DNA of 64,000 nucleotides from Mermis nigrescens (taxonomy: Eukaryota; Nematoda; Enoplea; Mermithida; Mermithidae), in contig JAVLUZ010000154.1 of NCBI GenBank assembly GCA_036768485.1, positions 23,098,685 to 23,162,684 of the forward strand, in the 5' to 3' direction. Of the stretch, positions 26,501-38,944 are shown piece by piece. The position numbers and the translations under genes are program-made. The notes below the pieces were generated by a model. It made no database searches. It was not told the origin of the DNA and was given only the letters and a program-made list of their open reading frames with translations. The stretch's first letter is position 1; the number at the start of each line of letters is the position of its first letter.

Positions 26501-26622
26501 ATGCTGAAACATAGCTACAGTAATATGGACCCCCAATTTTTCTGACGGAATTCTCATTTTTTTGGAGGGTTTTATATGCGTTGGGAAAGTTTAAAGGAAA
26601 TCGATTCGATCAAAAAATTCCC

Positions 26623-26722
26623 NNNNNNNNNNNNNNNNNNNNNNNNNNNNNNNNNNNNNNNNNNNNNNNNNNNNNNNNNNNNNNNNNNNNNNNNNNNNNN
26701 NNNNNNNNNNNNNNNNNNNNNN
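26623..26722. other. Assembly gap (100 N)
   Basis: Exactly 100 N bases, the usual placeholder for a gap of unknown size. Sequence on the two sides differs sharply: satellite-like repeats to the left, the polymerase relic to the right. Confidence 0.99.
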
Positions 26723-27355
26723 ATTAAATTTTACGAAACTTAAATACAAAAAAATAAAAATCACTAAAAGTGTAATGCCATTTTAACATTAAAAAAATTT
26801 AGCTAATTAATAAAAGTTTAGGCTGAAATAATTAATTTAACATACTAATTTATATAATGTTTCTAGTCTGTTTTATTTAAACATGTATAAAATTGATTAT
26901 TTACTAGACATAATGTACGTCAGCAGTATATTTAGGGGTCATTAATGGCTGTGCTCCTTAAATTAGCTAAATAATGTGCATTTTCAATAATTTTGACCCT
27001 TTTTTATTGATTTTGGCACTTATTTACTAAGTTTTGCTACAAAAACCCTATTTTTACAGCAAATGCGTAGTTTTTGTCCAGGTTTTGCCTTTTGCATCTT
27101 ATTATTATTATGCAACATGAAGGGAGCTGCGCGCTTTAGCAACATTTCGTAGGTACTAAATTTGAGCATTCAATTCATCTTAAAAATGATTTATATCTAT
27201 CAAAAGATGTAAAATGGACAGATTTTATTAAACTATTTATGACACTATCAGAAAATTCTGGGCTCCGCCCTTCAGAAAATCTTGTATTTTCTACTTATTC
27301 ACATATATTTTATTTTGATATATCTTATATAATAAGCAAGTTTTCTCACTTTGCC
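26723..27355. other. AT-rich tail downstream of the polymerase relic
   Basis: On the - strand this is where the C-terminal palm motifs of the polymerase should follow, but only short unaligned open frames are seen. It is either decayed coding sequence or unrelated filler. Confidence 0.4.
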
Positions 27356-27584
27356 CCAAAAACTGTTAAGCATCAATTTTGCGATAGCGCGTTTTCCTTT
27401 ATTCCTTTCGATTTTGTCAGCATCGAGAAAAATGCTCTCCCGATCATCAATATCCGCTATGTAATCCAATTTGTCCTGGTCTGTTTCAACTCGGGATGGG
27501 TATCCTTCAGATTCCTAAATATTTAATAAAATAAAATTAAAATATAAAATAATGAGTTTTAAAATAATTAAAATAATAATGTAA

Positions 27585-28000
27585 AAAAGTATTGATAATA
27601 GAATAAAAATGCAGTACAATTTTTATAGTAAGTCGATATAAAAAATAAATAAGATTAAGTACGCACTAAATATAATAAATTAATTAAAACAAATAAAATA
27701 AAATAATATAATAATTCACACAGTATAAATAGTAGAATAAAATGCAGTAAAATTTTTAAAGTAAGTAAATATTGAAAATAAACAAGATTAACTATGCACT
27801 ACATAAAATAAATTAATTAAATAAAACAAATCTAATAGAATATAATACTTCACACAGTATAAATAGTAGAATCAAAATGCAGTAAAATTTTTAAAGTAAG
27901 TAAATACTAAAAATTAAACACAATAAAATAAATTAAATAAAATAAACGTAATAGAGTAAGTAATATAACAATCCACACAGTATAAATAATGAATTTAAAA
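27585..28000. repeat. Three-copy tandem repeat, period about 134 bp, in a polymerase intron
   Basis: GAATAAAAATGCAGTACAAT at about 27601 recurs diverged at about 27736 and 27870. Each unit ends CACACAGTATAAATAGTAG or similar. It fills most of the inferred intron 27515-28066. Confidence 0.8.
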
Positions 28001-29652
28001 TGAAACTATACAATAGTTTTAAGACAATTACTTCTGTTATCGAATATAGATAAATAACTTTCTTACCAACTTCATTTTCATAAAAGTATTGACATATTCT
28101 GCAAAAAGGCCTCCATTAGGGTTGTCAATAGGGTGATATTGTTCAGTTTCTTCATAGTGCCATACTTCGAAAATTTTTATAATCTAAAAGCAAACATATA
28201 AGGCACTTAAAATTTAAAAATTAGCACAGACTAACCGTATATCCTTTTGCCAAAGCTTTGTAAATCTCCAACGTAACCCAAGCACCTTTCAACATTCTCT
28301 GCTTGTCATTGTGTTCGCATTCTTCTTTTTGTTGCAGCGTAGCGCAGGTTTGGCACAGCGGAAACATAAGTTTTCCCCAGATCGAAAAGGTAGAACGGGA
28401 TGGAATAATTTTCTTGGTGGCAAAATTTCGCAGTTAATTAACCCTTCATATGGTTGATTATTTAGCGTGACATTTTCAAAATTTTCAGTCAGAATTTTAG
28501 GGTGTCCTACTGGGTACTTCCATACTTGTTTATGAATGGATACAAACTGCATATGTCTATATAATTAATTTTTTGTTTAGGAGTACCATCAGTGTCGCGT
28601 TTAATCTTGTGATATAATTTAATTGCATTTGTGCGCCCACCGTAAAATGCTGAAATGTAATTCTCGAGTAAGATTGGTATATAAATAGAATAAAAAAATT
28701 ACCTTCACGAGGGTTCAAGGGTGGCTCATCAACGACTACAGTATCAAAAAATCTCTTCATTATCGGATTTGCGTCCAGTTCCTTTGCTAGATCGCACTCC
28801 CACATTTCAATAAGTTTATATCCTGCTTGGCTGATAAACTTTGCGCGCTCCATTGATTTATCATGTGCTTCTTTAGCAGTAGACATTCGGTCCGCAGTAA
28901 GCTGATAGCGTTTTGTCATGCATTTTAGACAACCATGCCAAAAACAACCCAAAAATTCAAAAACTGTATCACCAGAAAAACCATCGACTTTGTATTTTCC
29001 GATTTTAATTTCGTATCCATTTTGTTTATGATTTATATACCTGTTTTGCGTTTTACTGATCCATTTTAGCCATTTTATAGCAATTTGTGACTGTTTTTCA
29101 TTCCTTCTGTATCCGTCCGCAGGTACTATGCCGATAGTGTCGGGTTTTAAAAGAGTTTACGGAAAACTATATTACATGCGCTGGCTATGGTTAATGATTT
29201 TTCGAATGGATCCACTGTCGTTTCTTTTATGAAAAGATCGCGAAATCTTAAACAACATAATCTCAAAACGCTAACGTCACTTTCGCAATAGCTAAGTATT
29301 TGTTCTTTGAAATTGAACACCTTAAAAGATAATAATCTATATGAACAAATTTTAATGTTAAATGCTCGTGAAAATTTACTTTTCCTTTTTGCTGATTGTA
29401 CCACTCGTAAAATTTTGCATATTCGTCAGTTTTCATTGAAGTTGGATAGTAATAACTTGGGTCAGGCCATTTGCCAATATAATTCCAATTTTCCTTTCTA
29501 TTAAAGCCGTGTGGAAAATGGCCTTTGCACATTTCCTCGATTCCAAATGTTTCAGGTAAATTTGCCAATTTCATTGGCAAAAAATTGAACGAGTCAATAA
29601 TTTTAACAGTACCATAAGAAATTGACATCAATTCGAGACCTAAATGTCAGGA

Positions 29653-29655
<3 letters not shown>

Positions 29656-29712
<57 letters not shown>
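29656..29712. repeat. (AAT)n microsatellite
   Basis: About nineteen AAT triplets within the polymerase intron 29640-29952. Confidence 0.95.
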
Positions 29713-29713
<1 letters not shown>

Positions 29714-29804
29714 TTAAATAATATAGGAAATACTAATATGTTATTTTATTAATTTACAATGATAGGAATAATATTAATAATAATTACATATTAGTAATAC
29801 ACAT

Positions 29805-29932
<128 letters not shown>

Positions 29933-30813
29933 ATTAAACATTGAATTCACACCTTTACTGATAATTTTTGGTATTTTTCCTTGTTTAAAGAAAAATTGGA
30001 GAATAAACTGGCCATCAAATCCTTTGCAATTATGGGCTATTGCAACAACATGCTTCAGTCCGAATAAAAATGTACAAAATTCGTCCAAACATGATTCGCC
30101 CTAGGAAATGCGCCTATTTTCGCCGCATCGATAGCAGAAAGATAACTCCTTGTGGCTACATTCATCGCAAACAATATGGGCGACACATAAATTTGGAACG
30201 TGTTCCAGCTCGGGTCCATAAGCTGCGTCCTTTATAACACGTTCTTGAGTCGTTTCAAAATCAAAAAATACAAAACGTGGAACAAATTCCTCTTTTTCAT
30301 GCTTTTTAGTGTTTTCATCATTAGGCTCGATTTCTTCTTCCTCTTCATTCAGAAGCTTTTGCATGTAGCATAGATGTTCTAAAATTTACAAATATCGAGA
30401 AAATATTAGAAGAATTGTTTAAAAATTAAAATGAAACCTTTTCTTAAAACGTCCTTTTTGCAAGTACGACAGTAGAAATATCCACATTTGTGCTTCTTTT
30501 TATGGGCTTGTCTCAAATGTTTGCCGCATTTCTTACAGCGTTGAATTCTCATGCAAATGGATGTTTCTACTTTTTTCTTGCCCTTTTTTGGTGTAGACAA
30601 AAACAATTTTCGATGATTTTCGAAGCAGTTTAAATTATAAAAATAGCGGTTGCAGTTCGAACATGTCAAAATTTTGACTTTTGTGCATGGCGGGGAATAA
30701 TAACAAGACGAACATTTATTTATGCATCGATGACTTTCTCTTGTTTTATAAGGCATATTACAAGATTTGCAAAAATAATTTCCTGAGAAGAATGCTGTAA
30801 TGCGACTGATAAT

Positions 30814-31061
30814 CATACGTGGGCAGCGAGAAAATTCTGGGGTGCAAGATTTTTTGAAAGGTCAAAAAAGGCCTTAAAAGTGGTGGTAGGGTAATAAAAA
30901 CACCATTTTTCGACGTTTCTCATCAAGCACTATCCATTGGCATCAAAAATTGCGAAAAAACCGAAAAAATTTTCAAAAATTGAATTCTGGGGGGTATTTT
31001 GATTTCTGGGGGGTATTTTGGTTTCTGGGGTGCGTACCCCCAAACCCCACGCCCAGGTGTG
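30814..31061 (+). mobile_element. Family G element inserted in the polymerase coding exon
   Basis: Perfect 8-bp duplication CTGATAAT (30806-30813, 31062-31069). Ends CATACGTGGGCAGC and ACGCCCAGGTGTG. The polymerase frame continues on both sides, so the insertion is secondary to the gene. Confidence 0.93.
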
Positions 31062-32280
31062 CTGATAATGGTGAAATGACCGACGTGCAAATATAAATGT
31101 AAAATTTTGTCGCTCTTTGATGAACCTAAAAATTAAAATAAATTGCTGATAAATGTTAATATGTAATTTTAAAGCAAAACTCACCATCAAAAAATAATTC
31201 ATTTGAATCGCCTTTTCTAAACACTTTAATTCGATAATCAGGCATAGCTTCTTGTAGTTTCATTAGCTCAGGTATGCCACACGGTTCATTATGATTTTTC
31301 AAACCAGCTAATTCCATTAGCTCTTGTGCTTTTAGTTTTTGCATTTTATGACGCCTTGCATCACCTTGTCTTATGCTATTCCAACAAAAAGTGGGATCAT
31401 CTTTATGCAGACGAGCTCTAGCCACTACAAGAGCTCTAGCGAGACATAAATTGTCCTTGTTTTTAATTTGGATAAAACAGCCGCCATGGTTTCCTCGATT
31501 TAAAAATTTTTCGTGAAGAATGCGATTTCGATTTTTGTATCGTCCACTACCTACCGGTGGCGTTACTGTAACTATTTTTATAATAGAATTGTTAGAATCG
31601 ATCTTGATTTCCTGGTTAGATTGCAAAATGCTCTCAATTTGTCTCAAAATAATTTCGCCGTTAATGTTTTGCCGATTTCGAAAATGAATTAGCACTGGTT
31701 TATCCAAATTTTCATGTGAAAATTGTAAACCAACTAGTGCTTTCGTATCAGATCTCGTTGAAATGTTATTAATTTCGTGGTCAAATATAACAGGTAATCA
31801 TCGTTCATCAAGATTTTCAATTTGCTGAGAATTAATTAATCGAAATTTATACTCAGCGCCTTCAGTCGTTAAAAGCGTTTAATGCGTTGCATGCTTGGAT
31901 CACTAAGTTCGTAAAATTCTTCTGGCAAGAAGTCACCTCCTGTTTGCTCATTCGAAATTACAATTGAGTCTTCATCCGAAGCGTTCCACTCGTCGATAGT
32001 TATTAAACTGTCTGTTTCGTTCAAGGTTTCGATATCAATATTATTTTCTACCTCTGCAATAATTTCGTTTAAGAAGTCCACAACATCCTGATGCAAAACG
32101 TTCTTCACCTGCTAGATTTAGATCCGGAAACGTAGCCGTTTCGTCTTCATCATCAGAAGAAATATCTTCCAAAATTAACGAACTATTCCGCGACTCAAAT
32201 CGAATATCTGTTATTGAAGAATTATCACTATCCGAAAAATCGCTATAGTCTAAGGTTAACTCGTAATCATCGCCATCCAT

Positions 32281-32936
32281 TTTCGACGCTCGACTAAAAT
32301 TTTTAAATAAATGATATTTCTTGATTTGTTGGGCAATTTATAGTAAAATCCAAAAGCAAAAAATTAGTATTCCAAGCAAACAAAAATTATACAAAATTGA
32401 TCAAGCTTCTAATTGATAAATATGTAAAAATTTCAATCAAACAGGAATGTAATAATAAATTTGTAGAATTGACAGGACGCTGACTAAACTTTTCGAGCCA
32501 TAAGTCAGACATTAATTTTCTTTCATGAAATAATTCTCAACTTTTTAAATCACTAAATGTCAACAGAACATTTTAGCTTTCAATGCATTTGAAATAATTG
32601 CGAATTTTACTAAAAGTCAACAAAACATTTTAACTTTTAATGCGTTTTTATTTACCTAAACACAAAAAGACCTATAATCCATTTTATTAAACTTTGAGGT
32701 TTTTGGAATTATTTTAAGTAAAAGTGTATTAAACACTAGTCATATGTAGACATATGCCATTGTAGAGCCGCATTACTGGAGAGAAATTTACTTTTGTAGT
32801 CTGATTCTTGCGGAAAAATTCAAGGTAAAACCACAAAGTTAAATAAAACAGAGTACAGTAGCACTCATATTAAAAGGCGATAACCCAAAAAGCTAGTTTT
32901 CTAAACGTTCGCAGTACATTAGTCTGCACCCGAGAC
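32281..32936. other. AT-rich region upstream of the polymerase start
   Basis: No coding frame. CATTTTAACTTT-like segments repeat loosely near 32560-32640. It could hold the promoter of the - strand polymerase, but no element is recognised. Confidence 0.35.
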
Positions 32937-33213
32937 CATAGGTGGGCAGCACCGAAATTCTGGGGGAAGAAAAAATTTCTGGGGGGGGGGGGGGTGAAAA
33001 ATTTTTAAAGGTCAAAAAATGGTCTTAAAAGTGGTCGTATGGCAAAAAAACACAATTTTTCGACGTTTCTCATCAAGCTCTATCCAATGGCATCAAAAAA
33101 TTGCTGAAAAAGCAAAAAAAATTTCTCTGGGGGGTATTTTGATTTCTGGGGGGGGTATTTCAACTTCTGGGGGTGTATATCCCCCAAACCCCCCCCCCCC
33201 ACGCCCATGTGTG
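32937..33213 (+). mobile_element. Family G short hAT-like element
   Basis: Perfect 8-bp duplication CCCGAGAC (32929-32936, 33214-33221). Ends CATAGGTGGGCAGC and CACGCCCATGTGTG. Confidence 0.92.
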
Positions 33214-33470
33214 CCCGAGACACGCGTGCACCGCATAAAATTTTTACACTTTCTACACTCTAAAACCTCAATTCGCTTTTCTAAAAAAACAGCACTATTT
33301 TTTCGCGAACAACAATAATCACATTCAATGTTGGCGCACGTAAATTAGCTTCGCCTGCGCTTGCAATGTAAACAAATTACTACAACGATTACAGTATCAC
33401 TCTTGTCTTTCCATGTTAAAAGTACACGCATACTAAGAAAACCAGTTTTTGTGCAGTAATAAGAGTACTA

Positions 33471-33515
33471 TAGACTGCATGGTTAAGGATAGGGTATCCT
33501 TAACCATACAGTCTA
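33471..33515. repeat. 21-bp inverted repeat (hairpin)
   Basis: Arm TAGACTGCATGGTTAAGGATA, loop GGG, second arm its reverse complement with one mismatch. It lies 15 bp past the stop of the degenerate - strand ORF at 33531-33915. Confidence 0.9.
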
Positions 33516-33530
33516 GGGTGCCCCGCGTTA

Positions 33531-33915
33531 CTACTTATGTGCAAACATAGCACTGAAAAGATTATAGGAATTGCCATTTTCGGTTATCCGATTCACATTT
33601 GTGTCGGAAACCGATCTTTGCGGATTTGGAATCGCCGTTTCATTCAAAATTTGACGAAGAGTGATATTGTCGTCGTTTGCAACTTGATTATCTATCGGAG
33701 AGTCAACACTGTTGTCCTGAGTTTGGACACCTGCGTTTGATTTGTATTCACAACGCTGTCTGTGCTTGCACGATTTTGTGCACTGGTGCTATGATCGGAA
33801 TCTGAGTCATTTGATACACTTCTAGATGATTTCGGAGTTTAGCCTGCTTAGGCGACTTATCTGGGGTTTTTCTCCCCGTTTTTGTCATTTTTCCTGCTAG
33901 TTTTTTGCCTGGCAT
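33531..33915 (-). pseudogene. Small degenerate ORF next to the polymerase relic
   Basis: ATG at 33915 begins a lysine-rich peptide (MPGKKLAGKMTKTGRKTP). The protein-like frame then shifts twice: a Ser/Asp-rich middle (DSDSDHSTSAQNRAS) and a C-terminal part (DDNITLRQILNETAIPN) that ends at 33531. Two frame breaks suggest decay, or unrecognised short introns. The same strand and proximity suggest it came with the Maverick-type element, but no Maverick protein family is recognised. Confidence 0.35.
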
Positions 33916-33929
33916 GGCAGACAATTGAG

Positions 33930-35620
33930 ATTAAGATCAGGACAAAAAATTTATGTCACAACTCCAATCTCGACCAAGAAAAAATATGCACACGAACACA
34001 ACAGAGTCAAAAATGCAAACGAACAGTGAAATGTTAAGAATGCACACGAACACAATATGGTTACACAAAGTGGAAATATTTTTGAAATTTTTTAGGCAGA
34101 GAATGAAACGATGTTAGCTCGACCGGTCGTCGTGAATGACCTCCAATGTAAGTGTAGGCGGTGACCTACACCCACTTGCTTGCTTAGCCTGGCTTAAGCT
34201 CACGCGCTCGCACAGAAGGCAACTCGGGGGTAAGGCCCGGCCTATCAAGATAGCCCGGCCCTCTACTGCGCGCACCTAGTGAAACTTACTTACTTAACCC
34301 CTATTTGAGATTAAGTACCTAAATAATATAAGTTCCCCGGAAACCTAATTGAGGGCTCAAAAAGATTATTATTTAACCTGTTTTGGGACCAAATTCCGGT
34401 GCTTGGAAATATTGAAGGTTCCTAAGTATAGTGTAGCACAAGAACAGAATTCAACAGCACGGAAATTCAACCAAGCCCAACATCGTTAATTAAATAATTA
34501 ATTTTTACAATATTTTTGGACAGAAAATTATGAAGCAATAAAAAAACGCGACAGCATGAAGATGCATGCTGCCGACTGTCGTGTTACCCTAATCAGTTGA
34601 AAACAACACTGTAATTACGAGGGCACGTAGCCCGCCAATGGCATACAACAAATGCCGTGAAGGCAAATAAAATAACAAATGCGTAGGGGCGAAAAGAGCC
34701 TGCCCACTACCCGACAAAAACGATGAGATTTCCCTGCAGCCACCCAGGGGAAAAAACACAGGGAGACTACCTGCGGAAAAATACGTCACACGGAAAAGAA
34801 AACAGGCACAGCATAGAAGCTGGCGAAAAACCGGGAAGCTCAATGTAAAATGAAAAAATCTTAAACTGCCGGAATGATCGTAATATCGTCAAAACTGCGC
34901 TCGCACGCAGTTTTAAACAATACGAAAAAGAGGCGTATCAAACGCGGACAAAGAAACGCGGAATGGATCTAAGAGAATAACAGTAGGCCTATGGGCAAAG
35001 CTTACGGTAAAGAATATACAAACGAAATAGGCACGAATATGAGACACACACATATGGAGTTTTAACACACGTATGATATGATAGCACACATACCAATTCG
35101 TACTCAAGTCACATTAAGCCCGAGTGCCCATTTTCCTATCCCGGATTTTTATTGAAAATATGTGTGGGAAAGGAAATGAAGATATGATAATTTCAAGAGG
35201 GAAGGTGGTCCCGGGCGACACACTAAAGCGTTATGCTGAGTGGTCGCGTACGTGCAAATGGAAATTAAGCACGAAATTGAGCATCTGGGGCAAACAGTCA
35301 TCGGAATGTATGTACAACATAGCACAAAACGAATGGAATTTCGCGTTGAACCAAAGCAGCGAAAACGGGGTGTAGAGCCATCTCTACATAACTTCGTGCT
35401 TGAATTTTAAGAATTTCCAACGACAATAAGCCGAGAGTTACGATAATTAAACATCAGATCTAGTGTTGTAAAAGATATCTTTATCTTTGTCTTTGCGCCA
35501 CCATCTTGCATGCTCTACTTACATAGATAAGCAAGTCTAGTGTACCTATTAATTCATATGTACATATAAGTCTACTATTTTTGTGCTAGTACAAATATAA
35601 GAGCTAAGATTAATTAACTG
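33930..35620. other. No gene recognised; mixed composition
   Basis: Contains a GC-richer block at 34140-34270 with AAGGCCCGGCCTATC and its partial inverse ATAGCCCGGCC, and AACACAA repeats near 33990-34060. Open frames near 34589 and 35124 have no protein-like features. Confidence 0.4.
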
Positions 35621-35629
35621 TGTGTAAAT

Positions 35630-36118
35630 ACAGTGGTCGCCTCTGTGGTATGTACTTGACTATTGCTAAAGCAACTCAGAGACTGACATGTATTTGCCTT
35701 CGGGACTAACTTAGGTACTTAAACTGTTCTCAGCGCTGGCCAGGTTCCATAAGAGCGTAGTGCAACTCTGAACCCGTTGGCCATTGTAGACCTACGGCTT
35801 CACAACTCCTTCGGTCCTAACATTGCTGACCGCTTCTTGTCGGGAGTCTCAGCAGCTATGCCCTAAATCCTAATACTCGCACCTACCTAAATCCCGGAAT
35901 ACTCCTAAGGTCATTTGCCTATCTCAACCCACTCAAGTTAATAATTTAACTTCTTTTTTAGGATTAGGCTGGCTTGAAATGTTTTTTGGTTCCAAATTAA
36001 TGTAGCACTCTGAATTTCGAATACAACAACAGCGAGCTCTCAACTGGTCAATCATAATAGAATATTAGATAATTTTAGCTATTTGTGGGTTGAGTAAGAT
36101 GAGAGAATTTTCGTAAAT
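35630..36118 (+). repeat. Left arm of a long inverted repeat
   Basis: Aligns, with gaps and substitutions, to the reverse complement of 36932-37440. Shared blocks include GTAAATACAG, CCTTCGGGACT, CTCAGCGCTGGCC, TGTAGACCTACGGCTTC, CTTCTTGTCGGGAGTCT, GCAGCTATGCCCTA and CGAGCTCT. Confidence 0.8.
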
Positions 36119-36931
36119 CAAATAAAGATAAGACCAAAAAAGCTGACTCCCCACCCCACTGACTACTAATACAAATGTTATTGAACACCAATTCATTCAA
36201 CATTGATAACAAATTTACATGTATCACTCGGTGTCAGTCGACGCGCACATAAAATAAAATGAACGATATTAGTAGTTATGCGAATATTAATATGGAATAG
36301 GAACGTGAATAATACAACACACGCGTTTTACAAGGATGATTACAATAAAGCAACGAAATTGAATGTCGAGAACTTTTACATAAGTAAATTACTGATGTTA
36401 GCATATACATAATGTAACTGCGAGAGTTAAACGATGGCGAACTAGTTTTAACAGTTCGCGGTAACATAGCCAAATACGAGTAGCTATTTCGCGATAGTGT
36501 ACTTGTGGCTATGCCTTCAGTTTCTCAACTATTCCCCAATTTTCAATATGAAAATTCAAATAGATACTTGTCCGGTAAATCAGAATTAAGTGTATGTTAA
36601 TAGTAATTGTTTTACTCGTTACCGCATGATCGTAATCTAGAAGATTCGATGTGAATTAAAAGCAATTTTGTCTAATGTTTGTTTGTCTTAAACTTACGTT
36701 TTACTGTATCGATCCTCTGATGGGATATTAGTCTAGTTGGTTTCGGACGATTTGACTCGTTGGCTTGTTTTATTCGTAGTTAGCTTTATTGTTGTTTTTC
36801 CGACTTTAAGCCGTGTGTACATATCGAATAAACGATAAAAACCCACCCAGGGGTCTCCCGAGGGTGAGGTCGGTGCTCCTGTCGTCGAGGACTTCGTTAT
36901 TTTTGTGGAAAGTATAGGTAAATTTCGTGTG

Positions 36932-37440
36932 ATTATTTATTTCGTTCAAAATTCAATATTCTTTTCTCAATCCGAAAATTGGTCAAAAATATTATTTAAT
37001 TATTTATGATGACTGATCAGCTTAGAGCTCGTTGGTGTTGTTTTCAAATTTCATTGTGCTTCGTACATACATTAGGATCCAAAAACATTTCTGATTGATT
37101 CGAACCTCGAAAATAAGATAAAATCATCAACTTGAGCGGGATTGAGATTGGTCAACTGACCTTGCGGCAATACCGGGATTAGGTACGTACTCTAGGACCT
37201 AGGGCATAGCTGCATAGACTCCCGACAAGAAGCAGTCAGCAATATTAGGACTGAGGGAGTCGAAGCCGTAGGTCTACAAGGGTCCAGAAGATTGAAGTTT
37301 CTATAACTACGCGATTGGGGCCAGCGCTGAGAGCAGATTTAAGTAGGTACCTACGTTACGTACCTAAGTAAGTCCCGAAGGTGAATGCACCCGTCTCTAC
37401 GTCGATTCTGTAGACATAGGGCGGCTCTGTATTTACAATA
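36932..37440 (-). repeat. Right arm of the long inverted repeat
   Basis: Inverse of 35630-36118, about 480-510 bp, separated from it by about 0.8 kb. The arms are clearly diverged, so this is an old structure or two inserted copies of one repeat. No target duplication or terminal motif could be fixed. Confidence 0.8.
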
Positions 37441-37874
37441 ACTCTGGTTTACCGGACAAGTATGTACCTAATAGAATTTTGAGTTGAAATATGAGGGTAG
37501 GATGAGGACAGAAGGCATAACCTCGAGCTAACACATCGCAAGGAAGGATACTCGAATAGTTATGTAAATGCAGTACAGTAAAACGATGTCGTCTGCTGGC
37601 CTTGGCGAACTAATGGCGAAGTGTTCGTATAAAGTATATGGCGTGTAACTGTCATAGTTACATGTGCATACAATACGGACAATATGAATATTCTGCGAAA
37701 TTACGAATGCCTGCTTTTACGAATTTGGAAAATACGTGCAGAAAAATAACCAAATTTACAGTTTTGCATGCGCAGAAGCGCTCTTACCTATTACGCTTTC
37801 AGATTATTGAATTATCGAATTTTTCGCTTTCAACAATAATTATACTCGCTCTCTTAATAATTTTAAGCTAATTT

Positions 37875-38218
37875 TTCCAGTAGCTCGTGACGTTATTCTG
37901 AAGTATGATTTAAGTACATATGTAAATCTGTGGAATTCGCTTCCGAACGATGTTAAATTAACCTAATGTAGCTTGGAACTTTTTAAGCGCAAACTCAATA
38001 CTTTCGATTTATCTGTTTTCTAAAGGGGCACGCATAAGTTGTCACTTTTGTGACTGCGTGTCCCAATTGCTGTCGTTGTAGCTATGTTTATATGTTGTCG
38101 TGTGTGTGCCATTTATTACGCTTTGTGTTTTTATCATATGCTGTGTTATGATTCTTATCACGTGTTTTTCTTGGACTCAGCAATAAATCTTTCGTTTATT
38201 TATCTGTTTGTTTGTTTA
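37875..38218 (+). pseudogene. LINE 3' fragment with TTTG tail
   Basis: Reads LWNSLPNDVK, a stop, then LFKRKLNTFDL as in the last 40 codons of the LINEs here. A 3' UTR follows and ends AATAAATCTTTCG, then TTTG repeats. Everything upstream is missing. Confidence 0.75.
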
Positions 38219-38544
38219 GAATTAATGGAAAACATAGCGCAATCCAAATGGAAGAACAGCAGTTTAAATTTTCATAAAATGATTACACTCTTACATTGCG
38301 CAAGTAACATCTAGACACATTTTGAATCAGATGATTATATTACTGTAGCTTATCGAAAATGTTTCGTTTCTTCAGCTTATTTTAGCTTATTTTTGCAGAA
38401 GCATTTGTCTGAAAGAATATGTGGAAACAGGTAAAATATGTAAGTGTACATGACGAAGCGATGACAGAAGAAAATTACACACACATCCATCGCAGAATGA
38501 TGCTTTAGTTATGAAGAAAGGAGAAGAAAAAATATGTATATTGT

Positions 38545-38941
38545 CATAGGCATAGCCATGATTTTCGCCAGGAGGGAATTCCAAAAAAATTGTTTTCGTC
38601 TAAAAAACGCGTAAAAACGCGCGGGACCGTTAAATAACGTGTTTTTTGGGCTTTTAACACCATCCTGCCTGATTTAAGCCATTTAAAAATTAAATTTTCT
38701 CACAAATTTTTTCATATTTTGACGGAAAAAATGCTTTATGCGCGCGAAGCGCTAATTTTTTGATTTTTCACCAATAAATTGGTAGAAAATGCCAAATAAT
38801 AGAATAAACCGACGCGAAGCACCGAATTTTTAGATTTTTCATCGCAAAACAGCATCGCGCAACCATATTGCTCACTTCTTGAAAATGTTATAATTTTCCC
38901 CAGGGGGAATTCCCCTTTCCCCCACTGGCTACGCCAGTATA
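38545..38941 (+). mobile_element. Family L element
   Basis: Perfect 8-bp duplication TATATTGT (38537-38544, 38942-38949). Ends CATAGGCATAGCCATG and CACTGGCTACGCCAGTATA. Holds diverged shared palindromes near 38742 and 38813. Confidence 0.7.
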
Positions 38942-38944
38942 TAT

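Noticed and set aside
27239..27526. 95-codon + strand open frame
   Set aside because: It is the shadow of the - strand polymerase exon and flanking intron; the opposite frame has recognisable family motifs.
35124..35375. 83-codon open frame with a plausible start
   Set aside because: No splice partners, no recognisable features and no homologue known to me; chance length in this composition.
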